In this document: positions 1 through 10,652 of the stretch, one piece after another
Layout of the letters: every line of letters begins with the position of its first letter
How positions within the stretch are numbered: position 1 is the first letter of the stretch
NCBI GenBank assembly: GCA_947259785.1
Contig: CAMYNQ010000005.1
Span: 1 to 51,961, forward strand
Direction: 5' to 3'
Length of the DNA: 51,961 nucleotides
From: an uncultured Chromatiaceae bacterium
GTDB lineage: Bacteria; Pseudomonadota; Gammaproteobacteria; Tenderiales; Tenderiaceae
The notes under the pieces: model-generated
What the model saw: only the letters and a program-made list of their open reading frames with translations
Told to the model about the DNA's origin: nothing
The model's database searches: none
Position numbers and translations under genes: made by a program

Positions 1-85
1 TTTACCTTGCCAAGGCTAACTTCATAGCTAAAAGTGAAAACAATGCCATTTATACCAGGCTAAATAACGACCTGTAAGGCTGAGA

Positions 86-262
86 CTAATCTAGATTCAA
101 CAAATCATCATAATCATCACCCAGCTGCTGACGCAGCATTGCTTGCTCTTTACGTTGTTCCAGTTTTCGTCGTGCTTCCAAGCGTCGCTGACTTAGATTC
201 TTCTTACCTTCAGTACTGCCTTCTTCTGGAATATCATCATTCATATCCACATCATCACACAT
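86..262 (-). CDS. Small charged protein of unknown function (58 aa), absent from the ORF track
   Basis: Manual translation MCDDVDMNDDIPEEGSTEGKKNLSQRRLEARRKLEQRKEQAMLRQQLGDDYDDLLNLD*; AGGAG Shine-Dalgarno about 7 nt upstream of the ATG. Confidence 0.7.
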   Translation of the reverse strand: MCDDVDMNDDIPEEGSTEGKKNLSQRRLEARRKLEQRKEQAMLRQQLGDDYDDLLNLD

Positions 263-402
263 ACTTCACTCCTGCATTTTTACCGTGAAATAAAACAAAA
301 ACATTGATGACAAACTCACATCAAACACCATTCATGTCGGCGGCATTCTATATACAAAAATGATTTTTTCAAGCTTGAAAAACAAACTATTTTTTGCGCC
401 AT

Positions 403-432
403 AAAAAAAGCCCTACCGTTGCCGGCAGGACT
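403..432 (-). terminator. Rho-independent terminator of groESL
   Basis: Minus strand GTCCTGCCG-GCAA-CGGTAGGGC followed by TTTTTTT, just downstream of the groEL stop; two wobble pairs. Confidence 0.88.
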
Positions 433-459
433 CTTTTATAACAGCGTTTGGGCTGATGG

Positions 460-2103
<1,644 letters not shown>

Positions 2104-2130
2104 TTATATCCTCTAAAAATTTCAGAAGTC

Positions 2131-2418
2131 TTATTCAACTACGGCGAAGAGATCGTCTTCGCGCATAACCAGGTAATCCTCACCTTCGATCGAGACTTCG
2201 GCGCCGGCAAACTTACCGAACAAAACCTTGTCGCCGGTTTTAACATCCAGAGCTGCCTTGTCGCCGTTGTCCAGCACACGCCCCGCACCCGCAGCGACAA
2301 TCGCACCCATCAAGGGTTTCTCCTGCGCAGAACCAGGCAGCACAATGCCACCAGCACTCTTCTCATCACTGCCCAGGCGTTTGACCACCACACGATCATG
2401 CAAAGGGCGAATATTCAC
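2131..2418 (-). CDS. groES: 10 kDa co-chaperonin GroES
   Basis: MNIRPLHDRVVVKRL... 95 aa directly upstream of groEL. Confidence 0.99.
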   Translation of the reverse strand: MNIRPLHDRVVVKRLGSDEKSAGGIVLPGSAQEKPLMGAIVAAGAGRVLDNGDKAALDVKTGDKVLFGKFAGAEVSIEGEDYLVMREDDLFAVVE

Positions 2419-2505
2419 AACACATTCCTCCTGAGAAACATAACTTATTGATTGAACAATTTAATTAATAATCTGGCCCTTCTCGGAGGAAGGGATCGGA
2501 CTGTT

Positions 2506-2534
2506 ATATTGGGTTAACATGACTGCGTTTCAAG
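2506..2534 (-). promoter_or_regulatory. Candidate sigma-32 (RpoH) promoter for groESL
   Basis: Minus strand CTTGAAA-N14-CCCAATAT, close to the CTTGAAA-N13-15-CCCCATNT consensus, upstream of groES. Confidence 0.82.
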
Positions 2535-2668
2535 GGGACACATCATTTTTTTAATGAGACTGTCCGCCCCTTCGCCAAGCCAGCAGCAACGACTCCCAGC
2601 AGACAGCGCTGCTTCAGTGGATTTTTAGAGATACCCTTAAGACGACAAATGCGGCTCTAGAAAACCTG

Positions 2669-2689
2669 CCCCCGCCCTTGCAGCGGGGG
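2669..2689 (-). terminator. Probable terminator after glgP
   Basis: 7-bp stem CCCCCGC/GCGGGGG with 7-nt loop; minus strand continues CAGGTTTTC (short T tract). Confidence 0.55.
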
Positions 2690-2703
2690 GGACGCTTCAA
2701 AAT

Positions 2704-5205
2704 TTAACTATCTACACTAACCGGCGTTAGTTTCCAGATTTCACTATTGTATTCCCGCATAGTTCTATCAGTCGAAAACTTACCACTACAGGCTGCATTC
2801 ATGATACTCATTCGCACCCAGCGATCCTGATCCAGATAGGCTTCTGCAGCAGACTTCTGTGCATCGATGAAATCGCGAAAATCTGCCGCCACCAACCATG
2901 GGTCATGCGGATTACAAATTGAATTGATAATATTATCAAACAGGCCAAGTTCGAACTGATTGAAATGGCCACAACTAAGCAGCTTCATCACCCGGCTTAA
3001 ATCTTCGTCTGCGGCAATAATGGCACTTGGGTCATAGTGTCCACGTGTCTGCGCCACTTCCTCAGCGGTCAAACCAAACAGGAAAAAGTTTTCATCGCCG
3101 ACTTCTTCACGAATTTCTATATTTGCACCATCAAGAGTGCCGATGGTGACAGCACCATTCATCATGAATTTCATATTACCGGTACCGGAAGCCTCTTTAC
3201 CGGCGGTAGAAATCTGCTCAGACAAATCTGTACCCGGGCAGATAAGCTCCATCGCGGTGACACAATAGTTGGGCAAAAAGGCAACCTTGAGTAAATCACC
3301 AACGGCAGGATCATTATTAACCATGAAGGCAACATTATTGACCAGCTTGATAATGTCTTTTGCAATGGCATAACCCGGTGCCGCTTTACCACCGATCAAC
3401 ACACAACGTGGTGTCCAGTTATCCGTATCACCGCGTTTGATTCGATCATAGAGATGAATTACATGCAGGATGTTCAGCAGCTGACGCTTGTATTCATGAA
3501 TACGTTTGACCTGCACATCAAATATCGCCTCGGTCTTAAAGACAACACCACACTCTTCTTCAACCAAATTCGCCAGACGTTGCTTGTTAGCCTGCTTGAC
3601 TTTGCGCCACTGTTTACGAAAGCCAGCTTTATCCGCATAAGGTTTAAGCTTTTGCAGGTGCTCCAGTTCTGTCACCCAGTCATCACCAATAGTGTCACTA
3701 ATCAGCTGACTCTGTTGTGGATTACACCAAGCCAACCAACGACGCTGAGTCACACCATTGGTCTTGTTATTAAACTTGTGTGGCCATAGTTCATAAAAAT
3801 CATGAAACAGGCCTGCTTTTAACAATTCAGAATGCAGCTCGGCCACACCATTGATGGAGTAACTGCCGACAATGGCCAGATAGGCCATACGCACCTGTGG
3901 TTCACCACCTTCTTCGATAATCGACATCCGTGCCAGACGATCTGTGTCACCCGGCCAGTGCTGTGCCACCTCACCCAGAAAGCGGGCATTGATCTCGTAA
4001 ATGATTTCCAACAGGCGCGGCAACAACTGAGCAAACATCCGCACCGGCCAGCGTTCCAGTGCCTCGGGCAACAAGGTGTGATTGGTATAGGCCATGGTGC
4101 TGGAGGTAATCGACCAGGCGTCTTTCCAACCCAGGCAGTGATCATCCATCAGCTGACGCATCAACTCAGCGATGGCAATCGTCGGATGCGTATCATTGAG
4201 CTGGAAGCAGTTCTTTTCAGCAAAGCTACTAAAATCCAAACCATGGTCACGAATCCAGCGACGAAATACATCGCTCAGAGAAGAGGCGGCAAGAAAGTAT
4301 TGCTGCTTCAGGCGCAGCTCTTTACCGTTTTCACTGGCATCGTTGGGATAGAGCACCATGGAAATATGCTCAGCACCATTTTTGTTGGCAACCGACTCGG
4401 TGTAATCACCGGCGTTGAACTCATCAAGATTAAATTCATCGGTGGCGGCTGCGCTCCACAGACGTAAGGTATTGACGGTGCCGTTGCGGTAACCCGGCAC
4501 AGGCACATCGTAAGGTACGGCCAGCACATCCTGGGTATCTACCCAACGCGAACGAGTAACACCGTCAACATCGCGATACAGCTCAGTACGACCACCAAAA
4601 TGTATGCGCTGGGTAAATTCAGGTCGTTCCAATTCCCAAGGATTGCCGTTACGCAGCCAGTGATCCGGCTCTTCAACCTGATGACCATTTTCGATATGCT
4701 GCCTGAACATGCCATATTCGTAGCGAATGCCGTAACCAATCACCGGTAACTGCAGGGTGGCGCAACTATCGAGAAAACAGGCCGCCAGACGCCCCAGACC
4801 GCCATTACCCAAACCGGCATCGTGCTCGGCCTCAGCCACCTCTTCCAGCTCAATGCCGTAACGTTCCAAAGCCGCAGTTGCTTCATCGTTAACACCCAAA
4901 TTCAACATGGCATTACCCAGAGCACGGCCCATCAAAAACTCCAAGGACATGTAATGGGCGCGCCTGCTGTCAGTTTCCTGATAGACATAACGGGTGTTCT
5001 TCCAGCGCTCCATCAAACGGTCACGTAACACCAAGGCCAGCGCGGTATAGGGGTAATGAGTCGACATGCAAAACCTGTCACGCCCCAAAGTAGTGCTAAA
5101 GTGACGACGAAAATCCTCGGCCAGATCTGCTGTTTTCATACCCAGCGTAGGCACTTCAGTCAGCTCAGGATGAGGCTGGCTGTTTTTTAGGGGTTTAAAA
5201 ATCAT
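2704..5205 (-). CDS. glgP: Glycogen/starch/alpha-glucan phosphorylase
   Basis: 833 aa; GLGNGGLGRLAACFLDS and EASGTGNMKFMMNGAVTIGTLDGANIEI motifs. Confidence 0.97.
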   Translation of the reverse strand: MIFKPLKNSQPHPELTEVPTLGMKTADLAEDFRRHFSTTLGRDRFCMSTHYPYTALALVLRDRLMERWKNTRYVYQETDSRRAHYMSLEFLMGRALGNAMLNLGVNDEATAALERYGIELEEVAEAEHDAGLGNGGLGRLAACFLDSCATLQLPVIGYGIRYEYGMFRQHIENGHQVEEPDHWLRNGNPWELERPEFTQRIHFGGRTELYRDVDGVTRSRWVDTQDVLAVPYDVPVPGYRNGTVNTLRLWSAAATDEFNLDEFNAGDYTESVANKNGAEHISMVLYPNDASENGKELRLKQQYFLAASSLSDVFRRWIRDHGLDFSSFAEKNCFQLNDTHPTIAIAELMRQLMDDHCLGWKDAWSITSSTMAYTNHTLLPEALERWPVRMFAQLLPRLLEIIYEINARFLGEVAQHWPGDTDRLARMSIIEEGGEPQVRMAYLAIVGSYSINGVAELHSELLKAGLFHDFYELWPHKFNNKTNGVTQRRWLAWCNPQQSQLISDTIGDDWVTELEHLQKLKPYADKAGFRKQWRKVKQANKQRLANLVEEECGVVFKTEAIFDVQVKRIHEYKRQLLNILHVIHLYDRIKRGDTDNWTPRCVLIGGKAAPGYAIAKDIIKLVNNVAFMVNNDPAVGDLLKVAFLPNYCVTAMELICPGTDLSEQISTAGKEASGTGNMKFMMNGAVTIGTLDGANIEIREEVGDENFFLFGLTAEEVAQTRGHYDPSAIIAADEDLSRVMKLLSCGHFNQFELGLFDNIINSICNPHDPWLVAADFRDFIDAQKSAAEAYLDQDRWVRMSIMNAACSGKFSTDRTMREYNSEIWKLTPVSVDS

Positions 5206-5461
5206 GGCAATAACTCACGGTTGGTCAATTCAAAACAGTTGGTTGCAGTTTTAGTGCCACTTTAAAGCCAACAACAACCTGCTGTCGTGTTAGATTGATA
5301 AAAAATTGCAGGGCGCGATTATACTCCTAAACCATGAAACCGACCCAATTTTCTGTGAACCAAAAAAACACTCACTAGTCATACTTGGCAGCAAGGCTTG
5401 CTGCTTTGATTGCGGTTGGTAAAATCAACAACATTGAAATAACAGCGGTTAAAGGTTGTCC

Positions 5462-6421
5462 ATGTCATATCAAAAAGAAATACAGCTACTCAAACAACAC
5501 ATAAGTCAACAAATCATCGGCCAAGAAACCCTGGTCGATCGCATGCTCATCGCCTTGCTCTGTGACGGCCACCTGCTGGTGGAGGGAGCACCCGGCCTGG
5601 CCAAGACCCGCGCCATCAAAAGTCTCAGCGAATCCATTGAAGGCGACTTTCACCGCGTCCAGTTCACCCCTGACCTGCTGCCCGCCGACCTGACCGGCAC
5701 CGAGATATTTCGACCGCAAGACGGCAGTTTTGAGTTTCAGGCCGGACCACTATTCCACAACCTAATCCTCGCTGACGAGATCAACCGCGCCCCGGCTAAG
5801 GTGCAGTCGGCTTTATTAGAAGCCATGGCCGAACGACAAATCACCGTCGGCGCCGTGACCCACAAACTGCCCGATCTATTTTTGGTGATGGCGACCCAAA
5901 ACCCAATCGAGCAAGAAGGCACCTACCCCCTGCCCGAAGCGCAGCTAGATAGATTTTTATTGCATGTCTTTATTGACTATCCCGAGGCCGAGGCCGAACG
6001 CCAGATTCTGCAAATGGTGCGCAACGAGGCCCAGACAAGTGCTAGCAGTGCCACCACCATGATCACCCAGGAAGCCCTGTTCGGCGCCCGCAATGAGGTG
6101 CTGCAAATCCACATGGCCGACAACCTGGAAGAATACCTGCTACAGCTCATCCTGACGACGCGCAAACCGACAGGCCATAGTGCCGAGCTGGCGCAGTGGA
6201 TTGAATACGGTGCCAGCCCACGCGCCACCATTGCCCTTGACCGCACCGCCCGTGCCCATGCCTGGTTACAGGGACGCGACTATGTCGCACCGGAAGATAT
6301 TCAGGCCATGGCCCACGATGTCTTGCGCCATCGCATCATTCTCAGCTATGAGGCCGAGGCCAATGGCATCACTGCCGACAAATTCATTAACGAGCTAATT
6401 CATACCGTCGCTGTTCCATGA
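5462..6421 (+). CDS. MoxR-family AAA+ ATPase
   Basis: Walker A region GAPGLAKT, ADEINRAPAKVQSALLEAM, ATQNPIEQEGTYPLPEAQLDRF. ATG at 5462 sits 6 nt after AAAGG, so preferred over the TTG at 5456. Confidence 0.95.
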   Translation: MSYQKEIQLLKQHISQQIIGQETLVDRMLIALLCDGHLLVEGAPGLAKTRAIKSLSESIEGDFHRVQFTPDLLPADLTGTEIFRPQDGSFEFQAGPLFHNLILADEINRAPAKVQSALLEAMAERQITVGAVTHKLPDLFLVMATQNPIEQEGTYPLPEAQLDRFLLHVFIDYPEAEAERQILQMVRNEAQTSASSATTMITQEALFGARNEVLQIHMADNLEEYLLQLILTTRKPTGHSAELAQWIEYGASPRATIALDRTARAHAWLQGRDYVAPEDIQAMAHDVLRHRIILSYEAEANGITADKFINELIHTVAVP

Positions 6422-7383
6422 GCCTGTTCGATCGCCGCACAAAGCCCATTGACCTCAAGTCTGTCGATAGCGTTGCCGATGGCGACAACCTGGTGCATGT
6501 TTCTCCGGCAACGCTGATTGCCCTGCGCGGCGCTGGAGAAGGTCTTGCACTCAAGGCCAGCCGCATCGCTGCACGCCAGAGCGGCAACTACCTGTCGCGT
6601 TTCAAGGGCCGTGGCATGGAGTTTGACGAGGCCCGCCTATATCAACCGGGTGACGATGTCCGCACACTCGATTGGCGCGTCACTGCCCGCACCGGCAAGC
6701 CTCACACCAAACTATTTCGTGAAGAACGCGAACGGGCGGTACTGACCTGGGTCGACATGCGCCCAACCATGTTCTTTGCCACCCGCGGTGCCTTCAAGTC
6801 AGTGATCGCCGCCCGTGCTGCCGCCCTGATTGCCTGGAGCGCCAACCAGCAAGGCGATCGCCTCGGCAGTTTGATCTTCAATGCTGACAACCATCATGAA
6901 CTGCGGCCCAAACGCGGCAAGTCGGCGGTGCTGCAACTGCTGCAACAATTAAGCGCCGCCTCCCACTGGCACAGCCAACACAACGAACAAGAGCCCGATG
7001 CCAACAATGCCCTGGCCCGCCTGCGCCGTGTCGCCAAACCCGGTAGCCTGATCTTTCTGATCAGCGACTTTCGCAATCTGGGACCACAGGCCGAGTCACA
7101 CCTGGCACAGTTATCACGCCACAATGACGTGGTGTTATTGCATATCCACGACCCGCTGGAACAAGCACTGCCTCAACGCGGCCAGTACCGCGTTGCCTGG
7201 GGACAACGCAGTAATGTATTTAGCAGTGGCAACAAGTCAGCACAAAGCAATTATCAACAGCAGTTCGAGCAACACTGCCAACAACTGCAACAGCTGAGTC
7301 GCTTTCCCGGCATTCACTACCTCAGCTGCTGCACCAGTGATGATGTGCTGCAATGCCTGCAACAGGGTTTAAGAAGACGATGA
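6418..7383 (+). CDS. DUF58 domain protein
   Basis: DEARLYQPGDDVRTLDWRVTARTGKPHTKLFREERER; ATGA overlap with the upstream moxR-like gene. Confidence 0.93.
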   Translation: MSLFDRRTKPIDLKSVDSVADGDNLVHVSPATLIALRGAGEGLALKASRIAARQSGNYLSRFKGRGMEFDEARLYQPGDDVRTLDWRVTARTGKPHTKLFREERERAVLTWVDMRPTMFFATRGAFKSVIAARAAALIAWSANQQGDRLGSLIFNADNHHELRPKRGKSAVLQLLQQLSAASHWHSQHNEQEPDANNALARLRRVAKPGSLIFLISDFRNLGPQAESHLAQLSRHNDVVLLHIHDPLEQALPQRGQYRVAWGQRSNVFSSGNKSAQSNYQQQFEQHCQQLQQLSRFPGIHYLSCCTSDDVLQCLQQGLRRR

Positions 7384-7868
7384 ACCCCGAGTTAGATCAA
7401 GCACTGCCCCTGCGCGACATTCATCTACCCGAAGCAGTCAGCTGGTGGCCCTTAGCCATCGGTTGGTGGCTGTTGTTAGCCTTGCTGATTTTACTGCCAA
7501 TCATTATCTGGGCCATACAAAAACTCATCGCCCGGCGACGACTGCGCAAACTGGCCTTGGCAGAACTAAGCAGCATTGAAGCCAACTTTGGCCAACATCA
7601 AAACAGCCAACAATTGGTCAGTGAAATCTCCATCCTGCTACGCCGCACTTGCATCAGTCGTTTTCCACGCAGCGATGTTGCCGGGCTAAGTGGTAAGGCA
7701 TGGATCCACTTTTTAAATTCACAGGCCAACAGCTTTGATGCAGAAACCAGTCAGGCACTCATTAGTGGCCCGTTTCAAAAACAGTGTGACATCGATGACC
7801 AGGCCTTGATCAACGCCTGTCGCCACTGGGTTGAACAACTACAAGCCGCCAAAGGAACACAACCATGA
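7380..7868 (+). CDS. DUF4381 domain membrane protein
   Basis: MNPELDQALPLRDIHLPEAVSWWPLAIGWWLLLALLILLP; ATGA overlap at 7380 makes this the likely start rather than 7353. Confidence 0.88.
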   Translation: MNPELDQALPLRDIHLPEAVSWWPLAIGWWLLLALLILLPIIIWAIQKLIARRRLRKLALAELSSIEANFGQHQNSQQLVSEISILLRRTCISRFPRSDVAGLSGKAWIHFLNSQANSFDAETSQALISGPFQKQCDIDDQALINACRHWVEQLQAAKGTQP

Positions 7869-8875
7869 TTCAGTTCGAATGGTTATGGGCCTTTGCCGCC
7901 TTACCCCTACCCCTGCTATTGCGTTTTATCCTACCGGCAGCCAAGAGCCGACAAGACGCCGCCCTGCGTGTACCCTTCATCGAAGATTTCCAGGGCATCA
8001 GTACCACCATGGTTGCCAGCAAACAAAGACGCTGGCCATTGCTGCTGGCAAGTCTGGCCTGGCTTTGCCTAGTCGTTGCCGCAGCACGACCACAATGGAT
8101 CGGTGAACCGATTGAACTGCCCACCTCAGGCCGCGACCTAATGCTGGCCGTGGATCTGTCCGGTAGCATGGATACCCGCGATTTCCAGATCAAAGGTGAG
8201 ATGGTTAATCGACTACAAGCCACCCAGGTGATCGCCGGTGAATTCATCAAGCGTCGTGTTGGCGATCGAGTTGGTCTAATCCTGTTTGGCGAACAGGCCT
8301 ACCTGCAAACACCGCTGACCTTTGATCGCGACACGGTCCGCATCCTGCTCTACGAAGCGGCCATCGGTCTGGCCGGAAAGGCCACCGCCATTGGTGATGC
8401 CATCGGCCTGATGGTGAAACGACTGGCCGATGAAGAGGAGATCCAACAGGTGATGATTCTGCTCACCGATGGCGCCAACACCGCCGGCGAAGTGGCACCG
8501 GTCAAAGCCGCCGAACTGGCCGCAGGGAAAGGCCTGAAGATCTACACCATTGGCATCGGTGCTGACGAGATGCTGGTGCGTAGTTTGTTTGGCACCCAGC
8601 GCGTCAATCCATCCGCCGACCTGGATGAAAATACCCTCACCGCTATCGCCGAAAAAACCGGTGGCAAATATTTCCGCGCCCGTGACAGCGAAGAGCTATT
8701 AAAAATCTACGACCTGATTGACAAACTGGAACCCACCGAACAAGAGGCCAAACTGTTTCGCCCCATGCGCGCACTGTATGTCTATCCCTTGGCTACGGCC
8801 ATGGCTCTGGCAAGCCTGTTGATACTGGCGCTAAGTTTTACGGGGCTGAAACAAGATGGGAGGCAACATGGATAG
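7865..8875 (+). CDS. VWA domain protein (BatA-like)
   Basis: MIDAS motif AVDLSGSMDTRDF, N- and C-terminal TM segments, ATGA overlap with upstream gene. Confidence 0.93.
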   Translation: MIQFEWLWAFAALPLPLLLRFILPAAKSRQDAALRVPFIEDFQGISTTMVASKQRRWPLLLASLAWLCLVVAAARPQWIGEPIELPTSGRDLMLAVDLSGSMDTRDFQIKGEMVNRLQATQVIAGEFIKRRVGDRVGLILFGEQAYLQTPLTFDRDTVRILLYEAAIGLAGKATAIGDAIGLMVKRLADEEEIQQVMILLTDGANTAGEVAPVKAAELAAGKGLKIYTIGIGADEMLVRSLFGTQRVNPSADLDENTLTAIAEKTGGKYFRARDSEELLKIYDLIDKLEPTEQEAKLFRPMRALYVYPLATAMALASLLILALSFTGLKQDGRQHG

Positions 8876-10652
8876 TTGTCAGTTATTGCGACCGGACTGG
8901 TTATGGTTGTTGCTGCCCTTGGCGCTGTTAGTGTGGCTGCTAGGGCAGCGCCGCAGTCAGGCTGGCAGTTGGCGGTCAGTTTGTGATTCGCAACTGTTGC
9001 CCTACATTCTGCAAGGGCGTGAAGCCAAGGCCAGTCACTGGCCCTTGATTGTCACAGGCCTGGCGGGATTGTTGGCCATCATTGCCCTCAGCGGCCCGGT
9101 TTGCGAACAGCGCGAACAACCAGTATTTCGTGATCAATCAGCACTGGTCATTGCTCTCGACCTGTCACGTTCGATGGATGCCACCGACCTCAAACCCAAC
9201 CGACTGGTTCGCGCTCGACTGAAACTGATCGACATCCTCAAACAACGTAAAGAGGGCCAGACCGCCTTAATCGTCTATGCCGCCCAGGCCTTTACCGTCT
9301 CACCGCTGACCGATGACAGCGACACCATTATCGCGCTGGTCAGCAGCCTCGACAGCAACATGATGCCGCAGCAAGGCAGTGACAGCTCCATCGCCATTGC
9401 CCAGGCAGCACAACTGCTACAACAGGCCGGCGTACCCAAGGGTGACATCCTCTTGATCACCGACGGCATCAATGACAACAAGCTGCAAGCCACGCTGAAT
9501 GAGGCCAAAGCGTATCAACACCGAGTCTCAGTGCTGAGTGTCGGCACCCGCGAGGGCGCACCGATTGATCTGCGCGACGGCGGTTTTCTAAAAGACAGCA
9601 GCGGTGCCATTGTCATCCCCAAACTGAATGAAGCACCATTGCAACAGCTGGCCCAGCAAGCTAACGGCCGCTATCACCGCATTAGCGCCGCAGACAGCGA
9701 CATCAACTACCTGCTTGATATCGTCAGCGCCGAAGGTGAATCCAAAGAAGCGGTCAAAGGCCTGAATAGCGATCAGTGGCGTGAGGAAGGGCCATGGTTA
9801 TTGTTGCTATTGTTGCCGCTAGCGGCACTGGCATTTCGACGCGGTTATCTAGCCATTGTCGTGCTGCTGATCATACCAATGCCTGATGATGCCTACGCCA
9901 TGGATCTGCAACAACTGTGGCTCAACCAGAATCAACAAGCGCAACAACAACTACAACAAGGCAATGCGCAACAGGCCGCCGAATTATTTAACAATACAGA
10001 ATGGAAGGCTGCGGCCCACTATCGTGCCGGCCAATACCAACAAAGCATCGATGCCCTGCAAGGCATCAACAGCGCTGACGCACTCTATAACAAAGGCAAC
10101 GCCCTGGCGCGCTTAGGCAATATTCAAGAGGCCATCGCAGCCTATGAAGAAGCCCTGAAACTGCAACCCCAACATGAAGATGCTGAATACAACCTCAATT
10201 TATTAAAACAGCAGCAACCCGATCAGGGCGATGAAAAAGGTGACGAATCCAAACAGGATTCGCAAGGCGAAAATCCACAAAAGCAAGGTCAGGGCCAGCA
10301 AAGCGATCAATCGTCAGCTGAACAGCAACAAAACCAACCCGGTGATCAACAGCAACAATCTAATCAGCAGAATAGTGACGAACAACAGACACAACAACAA
10401 GCCGAGCAAGAGACTGAGCAGATCGAACCTGAACAACAGCAACAGGGCCAGCAACAAGATGGCGAAAATAATGAAGCTGAAGAACAGGCCAAGCCAAGTC
10501 AGGAATACAGCGAGACCTCAGAAGATGACATTGCTACCGAACAGTGGCTGCGGCGTATTCCCGATGACCCAGGCGGGCTGATGCGGCGCAAGTTTCAATA
10601 CCAATACCAACAACAATCTCAACAACGTAATAGTGAGATAGAACCATGGTAA
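8856..10652 (+). CDS. VWA plus TPR protein (BatB/BatC fusion-like) with Gln-rich C-terminus
   Basis: ALDLSRSMDATDL MIDAS motif; TPR stretch ALYNKGNALARLGNIQEAIAAYEEALKLQPQHEDAEYNL; long Q/E/N-rich tail. Confidence 0.92.
   Translation: MGGNMDSCQLLRPDWLWLLLPLALLVWLLGQRRSQAGSWRSVCDSQLLPYILQGREAKASHWPLIVTGLAGLLAIIALSGPVCEQREQPVFRDQSALVIALDLSRSMDATDLKPNRLVRARLKLIDILKQRKEGQTALIVYAAQAFTVSPLTDDSDTIIALVSSLDSNMMPQQGSDSSIAIAQAAQLLQQAGVPKGDILLITDGINDNKLQATLNEAKAYQHRVSVLSVGTREGAPIDLRDGGFLKDSSGAIVIPKLNEAPLQQLAQQANGRYHRISAADSDINYLLDIVSAEGESKEAVKGLNSDQWREEGPWLLLLLLPLAALAFRRGYLAIVVLLIIPMPDDAYAMDLQQLWLNQNQQAQQQLQQGNAQQAAELFNNTEWKAAAHYRAGQYQQSIDALQGINSADALYNKGNALARLGNIQEAIAAYEEALKLQPQHEDAEYNLNLLKQQQPDQGDEKGDESKQDSQGENPQKQGQGQQSDQSSAEQQQNQPGDQQQQSNQQNSDEQQTQQQAEQETEQIEPEQQQQGQQQDGENNEAEEQAKPSQEYSETSEDDIATEQWLRRIPDDPGGLMRRKFQYQYQQQSQQRNSEIEPW

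Noticed and set aside
3832-4467. 211-aa plus-strand ORF antisense to glgP
   Set aside because: Conserved glgP coding is on the other strand; no domain signature.
10231-10581. Asn/Lys-rich ORF on plus strand
   Set aside because: Alternate frame of the CAA/CAG-rich Bat VWA-TPR gene.
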